Assembly (NCBI GenBank): GCA_029261895.1
Contig: JAJDAK010000091.1
Span: 1 to 64,000 of the forward strand
Reading direction: 5' to 3'
Length of the DNA: 64,000 nucleotides
Source: Deltaproteobacteria bacterium
GTDB taxonomy: Bacteria; Myxococcota_A; UBA9160; SZUA-336
In this document: piece by piece, positions 27,826 to 36,668 of the stretch
Layout: every line of letters starts with the position of its first letter
Numbering within the stretch: the stretch's first letter is position 1
Notes under the pieces: model-generated
Databases searched by the model: none
What the model saw: the letters and a program-made list of their open reading frames with translations, nothing else
Told to the model about the DNA's origin: nothing
Position numbers and translations under genes: made by a program

Positions 27826-29010
27826 ATGAGTCGGCCCAAAAACCCCCACGGCCCCTCGACGCGCGCCGTTCATGGAGCCGAACGAGAGGGAAGACCACGC
27901 GTCGCCGACGCGTTGACGACCCCTATCGTCCAATCGTCGACGTACTGGTTCCGCGATACGCAAGAAGTGATCGCCTACCAAGAAGGCCGCCACGCCAGCT
28001 ACGAATATGGTCGCTACGGAAACCCAACTTCCCGCACGGCCGAAGAGAAAATCCGGATTCTAGAAGGGGGTGAGGAATGCCTCTTGACCGCGTCCGGAAT
28101 GAGCGCAGTCACAACGATGTTGCTCCAGCTGATTCCTGAAAACGGCCACCTCATCACAACCAGTGATTGTTATCGGAGAACCCGCCAGTTCATCGGTACG
28201 CTGCTGCCCAAAATGGGCATTGAAGCGACGGTTATTGATCCGTCGGATTTGAACCAGCTCGAAGCCGCACTGCGCGACGATACCTCGTTGTTTTTCTCCG
28301 AGGCACCGACGAACCCGTATCTTCGGGTATTGGATATTCAGCGAGCGTCAGAACTTTGTCATGTGCGAAATGCGTTGGTGGTGATTGACTCAACCTTTGC
28401 AACACCCGTGAATCTACAGCCGCTAAATTTCGGGGCAGACCTGGTTCTACACTCAGCAACAAAGTATTTCTCCGGACACAACGATGTCATGGCTGGATGC
28501 TTGATTGGTCGGAAAGAATTGATCGATCCGATCCGTCAGCTGCACGGTGTAATGGGCGCTGTGATCGATCCCCACGCGGCATACTTGGTGCTGCGTGGAC
28601 TGAAGACGCTGGCCCTGCGCGTGGAACGCTGCAACCAAAACGCGCAAGCGGTCGCGAATTTTCTTGAGCAGCACGGCGGGGTTGAAACGGTCCACTATCC
28701 AGGCCTGGAAAGTCATCCCGATCACGAAAACGCGGCCAAGCAGATGTCGGGGTATGGCGGTGTAGTGAGTTTTGAAATTCCCGGTGGCCTAGAAGCCGCT
28801 TCGAAGTTCATTGATTCGCTGCGCATTCCCTACATCGCACCTAGCCTGGGCGGCGTCGAATCTCTGGTCGAGCAGCCAACCGTGATGTCCTACTGGGACC
28901 AGACACCCGAACAGCGTGCTGCGTACGGGATTCGAGATAACCTCGTGCGTTATTCGTGCGGCATCGAAGACACCGATGACCTGCTCACCGACATCAAGCA
29001 GGCCCTCTAA
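27826..29010 (+). CDS. metB: Cystathionine gamma-synthase-type PLP enzyme
   Basis: The 394-residue Cys/Met metabolism PLP enzyme has ALTTPIVQSSTYWF, YEYGRYGNPT (PLP phosphate and Tyr contacts), SGMSAVTTMLL, and the PLP lysine K213 in LHSATKYFSGHNDVMAG. The STRAVHG start and YGRYGNPT look like plant and bacterial cystathionine gamma-synthase, which joins cysteine to an activated homoserine. Cystathionine gamma-lyase or O-acetylhomoserine sulfhydrylase cannot be excluded from motifs. The TAA stop is the outermost part of the palindrome at 29005-29216. Confidence 0.85.
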   Translation: MSRPKNPHGPSTRAVHGAEREGRPRVADALTTPIVQSSTYWFRDTQEVIAYQEGRHASYEYGRYGNPTSRTAEEKIRILEGGEECLLTASGMSAVTTMLLQLIPENGHLITTSDCYRRTRQFIGTLLPKMGIEATVIDPSDLNQLEAALRDDTSLFFSEAPTNPYLRVLDIQRASELCHVRNALVVIDSTFATPVNLQPLNFGADLVLHSATKYFSGHNDVMAGCLIGRKELIDPIRQLHGVMGAVIDPHAAYLVLRGLKTLALRVERCNQNAQAVANFLEQHGGVETVHYPGLESHPDHENAAKQMSGYGGVVSFEIPGGLEAASKFIDSLRIPYIAPSLGGVESLVEQPTVMSYWDQTPEQRAAYGIRDNLVRYSCGIEDTDDLLTDIKQAL

Positions 29011-29216
29011 CAGCAATGAATGCAATTAATGGGGACGTTGGTTGGAAGTGCAATTAATGGGGTGGGGACGTTGGTTAAAAAGTTGCACATTTTTGCCAGT
29101 GGCAAAAATGTGCAACTTTTTAACCAACGTCCCCATTAATTGCACTTCCAACCAACGTCCCCATTAATTGCACTTCCAAGGACCGTCCCCATTCATTGCA
29201 TTCATTGCTGTTAGAG
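29005..29216. repeat. Large imperfect palindrome built of GGGGACGTTGG-type units between metB and ogt
   Basis: Two arms meet at base 29099. From the centre outward they match over 35 bases, then differ by five extra bases (near 29060-29066) in the left arm, match again, and differ by one extra 28-base unit in the right arm (29173-29200). The outer ends match again. The repeated unit holds CCAACGTCCCCATTAATTG and CACTTCCA, present twice on the right plus a diverged third copy. The outermost arm bases contain the stop codons of both flanking genes. As RNA from either side it would form a very long hairpin. It resembles REP/MITE-like repeats moved by Y1 transposases, though none is in the window. 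Confidence 0.9.
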
Positions 29217-29726
29217 TAGGGCGCCTTGCTGTTCATGAGCGAGCAACCAACGCTTTGCCCGTAGCCCCCCGCCGTAGCCGCCGATCTTGCCGCCACTCGC
29301 AATGACGCGATGACATGGCACGATGATCGGCACTGGATTGGCGCCGTTCGCCAGACCCACCGCGCGATAAGCCTTGGGGCTCTTGGTCTTTGCCGCAACA
29401 TCGCCATAACTACAGATTTGACCGAACGCGATCTCGTTCAACACTCGCCAAACCTGTAGTTGGAAGGGGGTGCCACGGAGGTCGAGCGGAACGTCAAATT
29501 CCCGACGCTGCCCCGCAAAGTACTCCGTAAGTTGCTGAGTCGACTTATCGAGCAGCGGCAGCCACTCGACACGCTGTGCGTCCACTAAACTTCGCGCTAG
29601 TCCACCCTTAAAGCCTGTTCCAGATGAAACAGGTAACGTGATCTGCACCACGCCCGTTTCAGTTACAGCAAGCCTCAGCTTACCGATCGGAGATACGATC
29701 TCCGTAGTCGCGTAACGATCCCCCAC
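29211..29726 (-). CDS. ogt: Methylated-DNA--protein-cysteine S-methyltransferase
   Basis: This 171-residue suicide repair protein removes alkyl groups from O6-alkylguanine. The active Cys138 is in IIVPCHRVI, preceded by the Asn hinge and the DNA-binding helix (YGDVAAKTKSPKAYRAVGLANGANP) and followed by GKIGGYGGGLRAKRWLLAHE. Size fits the stand-alone Ogt type without an Ada domain. Its final Leu and TAA stop lie inside the end of the palindrome that separates it from metB. Confidence 0.96.
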   Translation of the reverse strand: MGDRYATTEIVSPIGKLRLAVTETGVVQITLPVSSGTGFKGGLARSLVDAQRVEWLPLLDKSTQQLTEYFAGQRREFDVPLDLRGTPFQLQVWRVLNEIAFGQICSYGDVAAKTKSPKAYRAVGLANGANPVPIIVPCHRVIASGGKIGGYGGGLRAKRWLLAHEQQGALL

Positions 29727-29763
29727 GACTGGAATCTATCTGATCGGTCCGAGCGAGGGAACC

Positions 29764-29798
29764 AAAAAGAAGCGGGGATGACCAAAGTCATCCCCGCT
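29764..29798 (-). terminator. Rho-independent terminator for the histone-like gene
   Basis: A perfect 12-bp stem (AGCGGGGATGAC with GTCATCCCCGCT, loop CAAA) at 29771-29798 is followed on the minus strand by TCTTTTTGG. It lies about 130 bases after the stop of the histone-H1-like gene and just before ogt, so it should insulate ogt from that gene. Confidence 0.85.
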
Positions 29799-29837
29799 GC
29801 CGGACTCTATTGCAGCCCAACCTCTCTTGTACTTTCG

Positions 29838-29925
29838 TCACGACAGAGGCACGCACGAAGCCGCAAAGCGGTGCGTGCCGTGCGCGCAGGGCGGCTTCGC
29901 CGCCCGATAACGCGCTCAGTCGTGA
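29838..29925 (-). other. Structured 3' untranslated region (three-way-junction-like fold)
   Basis: Immediately after the stop codon of the histone-like gene, the minus-strand transcript can form an outer stem GTCGTGA/TCACGAC (29919-29925 with 29838-29844). The outer stem encloses a 7-bp hairpin with a three-base loop (29889-29905) and a 9-bp stem GGCACGCAC/GTGCGTGCC (29848-29856 with 29871-29879). The nesting is seen directly; an RNA function is inference. It might stabilise the mRNA or be a processed small RNA. Confidence 0.45.
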
Positions 29926-29926
29926 T

Positions 29927-30388
29927 CTAGCGACGTCGCGCGGTCTTCTTACGAGCCTTTTTGCGACCCGTTGCCCGCTTCTTACGAACGGTCTTCTTGC
30001 GAGCCGTCTTGCGAGTCGACTTCTTCTTCGCAGTCTTCTTGCGTGTGGTCTTCTTTCGTGCCTTCTTGCGTGTGGTCTTCTTCCTCGCCTTCTTGCGCGC
30101 TGTCTTCTTCCTCGGTGCGGCCCTTCGCTTTCGCGCCGTCTTGCGCTTGCGACCTGCGCCACCACGTCGGGCCATCTTGGTCCGACAGACGTTGCCGTTC
30201 TTATCGATGAAGTAGAGGAACCCGTCCTCTCGCGTCACCCCAGCCTTTTCAACTTTTTCAGGCTTCGGCTTACTCTGACGACCACCACCTCGCGCCATGC
30301 GGACGCGCGATACGTCCCCTCGCTTATCGAGAAAATACAAGAAACCGGACTCACGCTTGATCCCGGTCTTTGCGACTACATTTGCCAT
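29927..30388 (-). CDS. Histone H1-like basic protein with duplicated FLYF-DK-G module
   Basis: The 153-residue protein has two parts. Residues 6-34 and 48-77 are two copies of one module: (K/T)xGI/VxRExGFLYF(L/I)DKxG(D/N)VxRxxMAR. Residues 78-153 are almost only Lys, Arg, Thr and Ala in KKTARKKARKKTTRKK-like repeats, as in bacterial histone H1-like and eukaryotic H1 tails, so nucleic-acid binding is likely. The start has AGGGGG nine bases upstream. The gene stands alone with its own terminator. A nucleoid-associated role is inferred; the duplicated module has no function known to me. Confidence 0.8.
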   Translation of the reverse strand: MANVVAKTGIKRESGFLYFLDKRGDVSRVRMARGGGRQSKPKPEKVEKAGVTREDGFLYFIDKNGNVCRTKMARRGGAGRKRKTARKRRAAPRKKTARKKARKKTTRKKARKKTTRKKTAKKKSTRKTARKKTVRKKRATGRKKARKKTARRR

Positions 30389-30489
30389 GAATTACCCCCT
30401 ATTGTCCCGCAGTACCCGTCGGTCGACCGACGGAGAAAGATCCTTCGAGCGGGAACAATGCAAAAGTTATTCAACGTTATTTCAGGTTG

Positions 30490-31476
30490 TCAAACCTTTT
30501 CGTTAAAAAACTCTCGTAAATTTCTCTCGATTCGGGCAACTGGCTCCTCGGTGGAAGGCTCAAACGTCGTTCCACTCACAGTCTCAAACGCCTCGATGTA
30601 GCGTCGAGAAGCCTCACATCGCACGTCTTCGGGAAGAACGGGTGGCGTGCCGTCGCCGCGATAACCCTGATCGACAAGCCAGCGTCGGACGTACTCTTTA
30701 TCGAAGGAAATCGGATCTGATCCTTCGCTCATAACCTTCTCGTAGCTATTGCGATACCAGTAGCGAGAAGAGTCCGGCGTGTGGATTTCATCGATCACTG
30801 TGATCTTGCCATCCGAATCGATCCCCATCTCATACTTGGTATCCACCAAAATCAGACCGCGACTATCGGCCCATTTCGTTCCTTCGGCGAAGAGCTCCGC
30901 AGCAATTGCGGCCGCCTCGTCATAGCGCTCGGCAGCAATTACACCCGATTCAATCAGCGCGTCACGTGAGGTCAATTCGTCGTGTGCGCCCTGCTCTGCT
31001 TTCGTGGTAGGAGTGAGGAGTGGTTGCGGCAGCGCCTGATGCTTGCGCAGCCCGTCGGGCAGAAGATGGCCACAGTAATCGCGAATTCCCTGTTCGTATG
31101 CGGACCAGATCGAGGTCTTCGATACACCCGTGAGGTAACCGCGATAGACAAACTCGACGGGCAGAACCTCACATTCCCGCACGATGGAAACAGCAGGATC
31201 GGGCACCGCAATCAGGTGATTCGGCGCGATCGCTTGGGTCTTTTCAAACCAAAACGCGGCCAGTTGGTTCAGGATTTGACCCTTGAACGGCAACGTTCCT
31301 ACGATCACATCGAACGCACTGATACGATCGGAAACCACGATCGCCCGCCGGCCATCACGAACGTAGTTGTCGCGGACCTTGCCTTCTATCTTCCGTCCAA
31401 AATCGTGAAAGTCTGTCGCTGACAGCGTCTTTCCGCAGCCATCTTGAAGTAGTTTCGGATCGATTCCCACGCTCAC
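30490..31476 (-). CDS. purC: Phosphoribosylaminoimidazole-succinocarboxamide synthase
   Basis: SAICAR synthetase of purine biosynthesis, joining aspartate to CAIR with ATP. The 328 residues match the longer class of the family (E. coli PurC is about 237). Motifs include GKVRDNYVRDGR, VVSDRISAFDV, VRECEVLPVEFVYRGYLTGV, TPTTKAEQGAHDE, LVDTKYEMG and DEIHTPDSSRYW. Its start overlaps the gshB stop as ATGA, so the two are translated together. Confidence 0.96.
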   Translation of the reverse strand: MSVGIDPKLLQDGCGKTLSATDFHDFGRKIEGKVRDNYVRDGRRAIVVSDRISAFDVIVGTLPFKGQILNQLAAFWFEKTQAIAPNHLIAVPDPAVSIVRECEVLPVEFVYRGYLTGVSKTSIWSAYEQGIRDYCGHLLPDGLRKHQALPQPLLTPTTKAEQGAHDELTSRDALIESGVIAAERYDEAAAIAAELFAEGTKWADSRGLILVDTKYEMGIDSDGKITVIDEIHTPDSSRYWYRNSYEKVMSEGSDPISFDKEYVRRWLVDQGYRGDGTPPVLPEDVRCEASRRYIEAFETVSGTTFEPSTEEPVARIERNLREFFNEKV

Positions 31477-32426
31477 TCCCCTCGCTTGTCCCTTAGTTTC
31501 TTTTCGACCCCATCGAGAATCTGGGCTTCCAGTCGCACGCCATCCAAGGCGTTGATTTCTTGCACACCCGTTGGACTGGTTACATTAATCTCCGTCAACC
31601 AGTCACCAATCACATCGATACCCGCAAAGAAAATCCCATGCTCCCGCAGCGCCGGCCCGATCCGCGCGCAGATTTCACGATCGCGCGGAGTCAGCTCGGC
31701 GCGCAAAGCTCGGCCGCCGGCATGAAAATTCGCTCTCGATTCACCCCCCGCAGGAACCCGCAGCACCGCACCGATGGGTTCGCCATCTAACAAAATGATG
31801 CGCTTGTCCCCGTTGCGTACCTCCGGAATATAACGCTGGGCCACCTGGTACTCGGCACCGTCGCGCGTTGCCATCTCGAGGATGGCGCGCACGTTGCGAT
31901 CTTCCGAAGTGAGATGAAAAACGCCAACTCCACCGCATCCACCAAGCGGCTTGATCACCATTTCACCACCAAGCTTGTCGCGAAACGCCAGCAGCTCGTC
32001 GATCTGTCGGCTGATCAACGTGTCCGGGCAAATATCCGGAAAATGCAACACGAAGAGCTTCTCACCGACTTCGCGCAACCCCTTGGGGTCGTTCAATACC
32101 AAGGTCGATGCTGGCGCCAGATCAAGTAGGTGCGTGGCGTAGAAATAGTTCATGTCGTACGGGGGATCTGTGCGCATCCAAATCACATCGAAATCCTGAA
32201 GATGAGCGTACTGTGAGGGCGATGTTTCGAACCAAGGGTCGGCATCTCGTACCTGAGTTGGATGCATCCGTACGCGCGGACGCCCGCCCTCGCCCACATC
32301 GAGATACTCGACCTGAGCGGTGAAAACTTCGTGCCCGCGCTGTGACGCCTCACGCATGATGACGACACTGGTGTCTTTATTGACCAGAAGCTGTGGTAAA
32401 GGGTCCACGATGAATAAGTGGCGCAT
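31473..32426 (-). CDS. gshB: Glutathione synthetase
   Basis: The 317-residue ATP-grasp ligase adds glycine to gamma-glutamylcysteine. Signatures are MRTDPPYDMNYFYATHLLDL (substrate loop), NDPKGLREVGEKLF, VIKPLGGCGGVGVF (the grasp loop), RYIPEVRNGDKRIILLDGEP and EINVTSPTGVQEI. Length equals the proteobacterial enzyme. gshA is not in the window. GST and glutaredoxin genes elsewhere in the window agree with a glutathione-using organism. Confidence 0.96.
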   Translation of the reverse strand: MRHLFIVDPLPQLLVNKDTSVVIMREASQRGHEVFTAQVEYLDVGEGGRPRVRMHPTQVRDADPWFETSPSQYAHLQDFDVIWMRTDPPYDMNYFYATHLLDLAPASTLVLNDPKGLREVGEKLFVLHFPDICPDTLISRQIDELLAFRDKLGGEMVIKPLGGCGGVGVFHLTSEDRNVRAILEMATRDGAEYQVAQRYIPEVRNGDKRIILLDGEPIGAVLRVPAGGESRANFHAGGRALRAELTPRDREICARIGPALREHGIFFAGIDVIGDWLTEINVTSPTGVQEINALDGVRLEAQILDGVEKKLRDKRGE

Positions 32427-32513
32427 GCGGCGATCCTACGGACAGCCCCGCGTTGCTGTCAATCACGCGCTCCGCTAGCCTCGACGAGCTCGAAATCCCC
32501 CAGGATGAATCCC

Positions 32514-34997
32514 ATGAAGTGGCTAATCAGGGTCTTCACAGGCCTCACCGTACTCGGCGTTTGTGCTGCGGCGTTTCTCGCCGGCCTTTTCTATGTGGTG
32601 ATTCTGCGCGACCTGCCCGAGATCTACAGTCTGGAAGACTATCGCCCCAACCTCATCACACGGGTTTACTCCGCGGACGGCATCGAGATCTCGCAGTTCT
32701 ACAAAGAGCGGCGAGAAATCGTCGATATTGAAAAGATCCCGAAGTACATGGTCGACGCGTTCATCGCCGCCGAGGACGATGCATTCTACGACCACGAAGG
32801 ACTCGACTTCCCCGGAATCCTACGGGCCGCACTCGCGAATATGCGTGCGGGCCGCGTCAAACAAGGTGGAAGTACAATCACCCAGCAAGTCGCGAAAACA
32901 TTCTTGCTCTCGAACGAGCGCAGCTGGATTCGCAAACTTAAAGACATGGTCCTCGCGCGTCGAATCGAGAACCACCTCGAAAAAGATCAGATCCTCTACC
33001 TGTACCTAAATCAGATCTATCTGGGGTCGGGTGCGTACGGAGTCGAGGCAGCGGCGCAAACGTACTTTGGCCAATCCGTCCAAGACCTGACCCTGGCCGA
33101 AGCCGCGTTGATCGCGGGATTGGTCCCGGCGCCTTCGCGCTACACACCGCGGCGTTCGCCTGAGAAAGCATTGACTCGCCAACGCTTCGTGTTGCGTCGC
33201 ATGGCTGAGTCAGGTTTCATCGATGAAGAGGCGCGCCAAACCGCGTTAGGCGAAGAACTTGAGTTCATTCGACCCCAACCCAGCGATCTCAATGCGGCAT
33301 CGTCGTACTTTGCGGAGGAGGTACGCCGCTACCTTGTCGAGAAATACGGCGCCAACCGTATGCTCACCGGCGGTCTCACGGTTAAGACAACGCTTGATTC
33401 GAATCTGGCGATCGAATCATTCCGCTCTTTGCGCAGAGGTCTGCGCGAGCATGATCGGCGCACGGGTTACCGTGGACCCCTCCGCGTCTTGCCGAAAGAA
33501 GATTGGGATCAGGCGCTCCAAGACCTGGTAGACACGATTATCGATCCGCCGGAAATCGGACCTACGTTCGTCCGCGGACTCGTTGTCGCATTGGACGACC
33601 CGAACGAACTCGTCCACTTGGCACTCGACCCCAACACGATAACCACGCTGACGCTTGAAGATCTGAACTGGGCGCGCGTACCCAATCCGGAGATTGACGG
33701 TGCAGTACCGCAGATTCGCAAAGTCAGCGAAGCTTTGAAGCTGGGCTACCTGGTGTGGCTCGAACAAGTTGGTGAGCAGATAGCGCCGGGGGCGGATCCA
33801 GCATCGGCACCTGTTCCTAAGTATGCGCTGTATCAGAAACCAATCGCCCAAGGTTCGCTATTCGCCATGGATGCTGATACGGGCTTCATCCGAGCCATGG
33901 TGGGTGGCTATAGTTTCTATGACAGCCAATTCAATCGCGCGGTGCAGTCGCGGCGACAACCTGGCTCTTCCTTCAAGCCATTCATCTATGCGGCCGCGCT
34001 GCGCAAAGGCTACACACCCGCCAGCGTGGTTTACGACACGCCGATCGTCTATGAGGATCGCGACACCGGGTTGACTTGGAAACCTCAAAACTACTCGTAC
34101 AAATTCTATGGTCCCATCACAATGCGCGATGCACTCGCGCATTCGCGGAACGTCGCGACCATTAAGATTCTGCGTAACATCGGAATTGGACCCGTGATTG
34201 AGATGGCACACGCCATGGGCATTCAGGCACCACTGCAGCCCAATCTTAGTCTGGCGCTGGGGACGAGCGAAATCACGCTGGCGGAATTGGTTCGTGGTTA
34301 TGGAACCTTTGCATCGGGCGGAGCGGTGATTCAACCGGTCTTTATTTCAGAAGTTCGCGATCGCGACGGCGTCCTCATGGAAGCCAACGTCGAACTACTA
34401 CCCAACGTTGCACACGAGGAATTCAGCGAGTCCCCCACCCAGTTGGACGCGATCCTGGCCGATATTCGTGATCAGGTCGACGCCGAAGACGAAGACCCCA
34501 ACGACGATAGCTTGGGACCGGGCATTGGCCTCGACTCCGTCACCAGCTACCTCATGACCGATATGCTGCGCGCGGTGGTGCAGGAAGGTACTGGTTGGCG
34601 CGCCAAGAAGTTAGGTCGGCCCCTGGTCGGGAAAACGGGGACCACCAACGATCTCTTCGACGCGTGGTTCATAGGCTTCTCGCCTCAAATCGTCACAGGT
34701 GTTTGGGTTGGTTACGACCGCGCGCGCAGTCTCGGGCGAAACGAGACAGGATCCCGAGCCGCGAGCCCTATTTGGGTGGACTTCATGGACAAAGCTTTGC
34801 GCGATCTACCGCGCGAGGAATTCATTGTTCCCGATGGTGTCGTGTTTTCGCGCGTAGATCGTAAAACCGGACTGCTCGCGCGCCCGGGACAAGAGGAAGC
34901 CTACTTTCAACCCTTCCGAACCGGCACCGCCCCCGAAGAGATGTCGCCGCGATCCACCGATGGCGTCCGACAAATTAGACCAACTAGATTAGATTAA
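32514..34997 (+). CDS. Penicillin-binding protein 1A (bifunctional transglycosylase/transpeptidase)
   Basis: This 827-residue class A PBP builds and cross-links peptidoglycan in the periplasm. There is one N-terminal membrane anchor (residues about 5-32). The GT51 domain has its catalytic Glu in AAEDDAFYDHEG (87), then GGSTITQQVAKTF and LYLNQIYLGSGAYG. An inserted region of about 390-440 fits the PBP1A OB-like domain. The transpeptidase has SSFK (Ser485, Lys488), SRN (544-546) and KTG (707-709). I chose the ATG at 32514 because AGGA lies eight bases before it; the frame stays open to 32418 but would overlap divergent gshB. It is the mrcA/ponA type. Confidence 0.95.
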   Translation: MKWLIRVFTGLTVLGVCAAAFLAGLFYVVILRDLPEIYSLEDYRPNLITRVYSADGIEISQFYKERREIVDIEKIPKYMVDAFIAAEDDAFYDHEGLDFPGILRAALANMRAGRVKQGGSTITQQVAKTFLLSNERSWIRKLKDMVLARRIENHLEKDQILYLYLNQIYLGSGAYGVEAAAQTYFGQSVQDLTLAEAALIAGLVPAPSRYTPRRSPEKALTRQRFVLRRMAESGFIDEEARQTALGEELEFIRPQPSDLNAASSYFAEEVRRYLVEKYGANRMLTGGLTVKTTLDSNLAIESFRSLRRGLREHDRRTGYRGPLRVLPKEDWDQALQDLVDTIIDPPEIGPTFVRGLVVALDDPNELVHLALDPNTITTLTLEDLNWARVPNPEIDGAVPQIRKVSEALKLGYLVWLEQVGEQIAPGADPASAPVPKYALYQKPIAQGSLFAMDADTGFIRAMVGGYSFYDSQFNRAVQSRRQPGSSFKPFIYAAALRKGYTPASVVYDTPIVYEDRDTGLTWKPQNYSYKFYGPITMRDALAHSRNVATIKILRNIGIGPVIEMAHAMGIQAPLQPNLSLALGTSEITLAELVRGYGTFASGGAVIQPVFISEVRDRDGVLMEANVELLPNVAHEEFSESPTQLDAILADIRDQVDAEDEDPNDDSLGPGIGLDSVTSYLMTDMLRAVVQEGTGWRAKKLGRPLVGKTGTTNDLFDAWFIGFSPQIVTGVWVGYDRARSLGRNETGSRAASPIWVDFMDKALRDLPREEFIVPDGVVFSRVDRKTGLLARPGQEEAYFQPFRTGTAPEEMSPRSTDGVRQIRPTRLD

Positions 34998-35053
34998 CGC
35001 ATAACCCTAAGCCAAGAATCGAAACGAGCAGCCCGTCACGCTACATTGCATGC

Positions 35054-36637
35054 ATGTCGCAGAAAAAAGTCGTGATTGTTGGCGGAGGACATAACGGATT
35101 GGTTTGCGCCGCGTATTTGGCGCGTGCTGGTTTTACCGTTACGGTTCTCGAGCGCCGAGAGCTCATTGGTGGCGCCTGCGTAACCGAAACCCTTTGGCCG
35201 GGCTATCGCGTATCGCGAGCCGCTTACGTGCTTTCACTACTCCGGCCGCGCATCGTGAAAGATTTGGAGCTCACGAAGCACGGATTGAAACTGCTTCCAC
35301 GCGTACCCTCCTCGATTACACCGCTTCCCGACGGGCGTGCGTTGGTACTCGGACCCGATCGGGAGCAGAACGCGCAAGAAATCCGCGCGTTCTCAGCGAA
35401 GGACGCAGAGCGCTTTGGTGCTTACGAGAGTTTGCTGGAACGCATCGCAGATGCGCTGGAACCTACGCTCGATTTGCCTCCACCACGCTTCTTTCCAAGG
35501 CGGCCACGCGAGCTTCGACCCTGGGCCGCAGCACTTCGTGCAGGGATCAAACTTGGACGCCACACCCCAGCTGCTGCACGCATTCTGCTTGGTGCCGCTC
35601 GCGACCTCTTAGAAGAATGGTTCGACTCCGAGCCCTTGCGTTCCACACTCGCAACGGACGCAGTGATCGGCGCATTTGCATCACCCGCAACGCCCGGGAC
35701 CGGCTACGTGCTCTTTCATCACGTGATGGGATCTATCACGGGTTCGCGCGGCGTTTGGGCCTACGTCGAAGGCGGGATGGGCCGCTTATCCGATGCCATC
35801 GCAGCCGCGGCGGAGGCCCATGGTGTCACGATTCGCACCGACACCAACGTAGCAACGCTTCGAACACGCGACGGGCAGGTACGCGGAGTCGCATTGCAAG
35901 ACGGCACGGAGATCGATGCAGACCTGGTCGTTTCATCCATAGATCCAATTCGAACCTGCTCCATCTTAGACAACGCCGAGCAACTTCCCGACACGTTTCG
36001 CCGCAGTGTAGGTGCCCTAGATATGCGAAGCCCGGTGGTCAAAATCAACTTGGCGCTCGATCGCTTGCCAGACTTTCGACTTCGAGATCGCGATCAGCTT
36101 TCACTTTCCGGCACGATCCATCTCGGACCAACGACATTGGATGAAATCGAAGACGCGTTTCAAGACGCGCAGCTCGGCCAGGTTTCGAAGAAACCCGTGG
36201 TTGAAATGACAATTCCTTCCGTCCTCGACACAACGCTGGCGCCGGAAGGGCGCCACGTGGCATCGATCTTCGCGCAGTATGCTCCCGCACGAGCGCCAAA
36301 CGATCCCGAATGGAATTCATTGCGTGATCAGATGCGCGACAACGTGCTCGCTGTCGTTGAAGCAGCAGCGCCCGGTTTTTCGAGTTCCATCTTAGAAATA
36401 GATGTACTCGCACCGCCCGACCTCGAGCGAATCTTTGGCTTGACTGGCGGCAATATCTTTCATGGCGCAATGACGCCCGACCGTCTGCTGTTCATGCGAC
36501 CGCTTCCCGACTGGGCAAACCATCGCATGCCGATCTCGGGTCTCTATCTCTGTGGGTCTGGGACCCATCCCGGGGGTGGCGTCATGGGCGCATGTGGACG
36601 CAACGCGGCACTCGAAATTCTAAGCGATCTTAGGTAA
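35054..36637 (+). CDS. Phytoene-dehydrogenase-like FAD oxidoreductase
   Basis: The 527-residue flavoprotein has the dinucleotide motif VVIVGGGHNGLVCAAYLARAG (residues 6-26), ERRELIGGACVTE for FAD ribose binding, and a C-terminal GLYLCGSGTHPGGGVMGACG that closes over the flavin. The family (COG1233, including human PYROXD2) is related to carotenoid desaturases and amine oxidases. No carotenoid genes are nearby, so a desaturase role is not supported and the substrate stays open. The next gene, a glutaredoxin, begins about 30 bases later on the same strand. Confidence 0.85.
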   Translation: MSQKKVVIVGGGHNGLVCAAYLARAGFTVTVLERRELIGGACVTETLWPGYRVSRAAYVLSLLRPRIVKDLELTKHGLKLLPRVPSSITPLPDGRALVLGPDREQNAQEIRAFSAKDAERFGAYESLLERIADALEPTLDLPPPRFFPRRPRELRPWAAALRAGIKLGRHTPAAARILLGAARDLLEEWFDSEPLRSTLATDAVIGAFASPATPGTGYVLFHHVMGSITGSRGVWAYVEGGMGRLSDAIAAAAEAHGVTIRTDTNVATLRTRDGQVRGVALQDGTEIDADLVVSSIDPIRTCSILDNAEQLPDTFRRSVGALDMRSPVVKINLALDRLPDFRLRDRDQLSLSGTIHLGPTTLDEIEDAFQDAQLGQVSKKPVVEMTIPSVLDTTLAPEGRHVASIFAQYAPARAPNDPEWNSLRDQMRDNVLAVVEAAAPGFSSSILEIDVLAPPDLERIFGLTGGNIFHGAMTPDRLLFMRPLPDWANHRMPISGLYLCGSGTHPGGGVMGACGRNAALEILSDLR

Positions 36638-36668
36638 AGCATTGCCCATCTGGGCCGTAGGAGAGAAG

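Noticed and set aside
29005..29216. Possible CRISPR array
   Set aside because: The repeated units face each other in a palindrome with no spacers of regular size.
29788..30165. 125-codon Arg-rich minus-strand frame
   Set aside because: It is a second frame of the histone-like gene and its 3' UTR, without independent support.
29810..30601. A 263-codon plus-strand frame opposite the histone-like gene
   Set aside because: It is Leu/Arg-rich antisense of the Lys/Arg tail and has no ribosome site or family resemblance.
32418..32513. Upstream extension of PBP1A
   Set aside because: It overlaps the start of divergent gshB, and the ribosome site fits ATG 32514.
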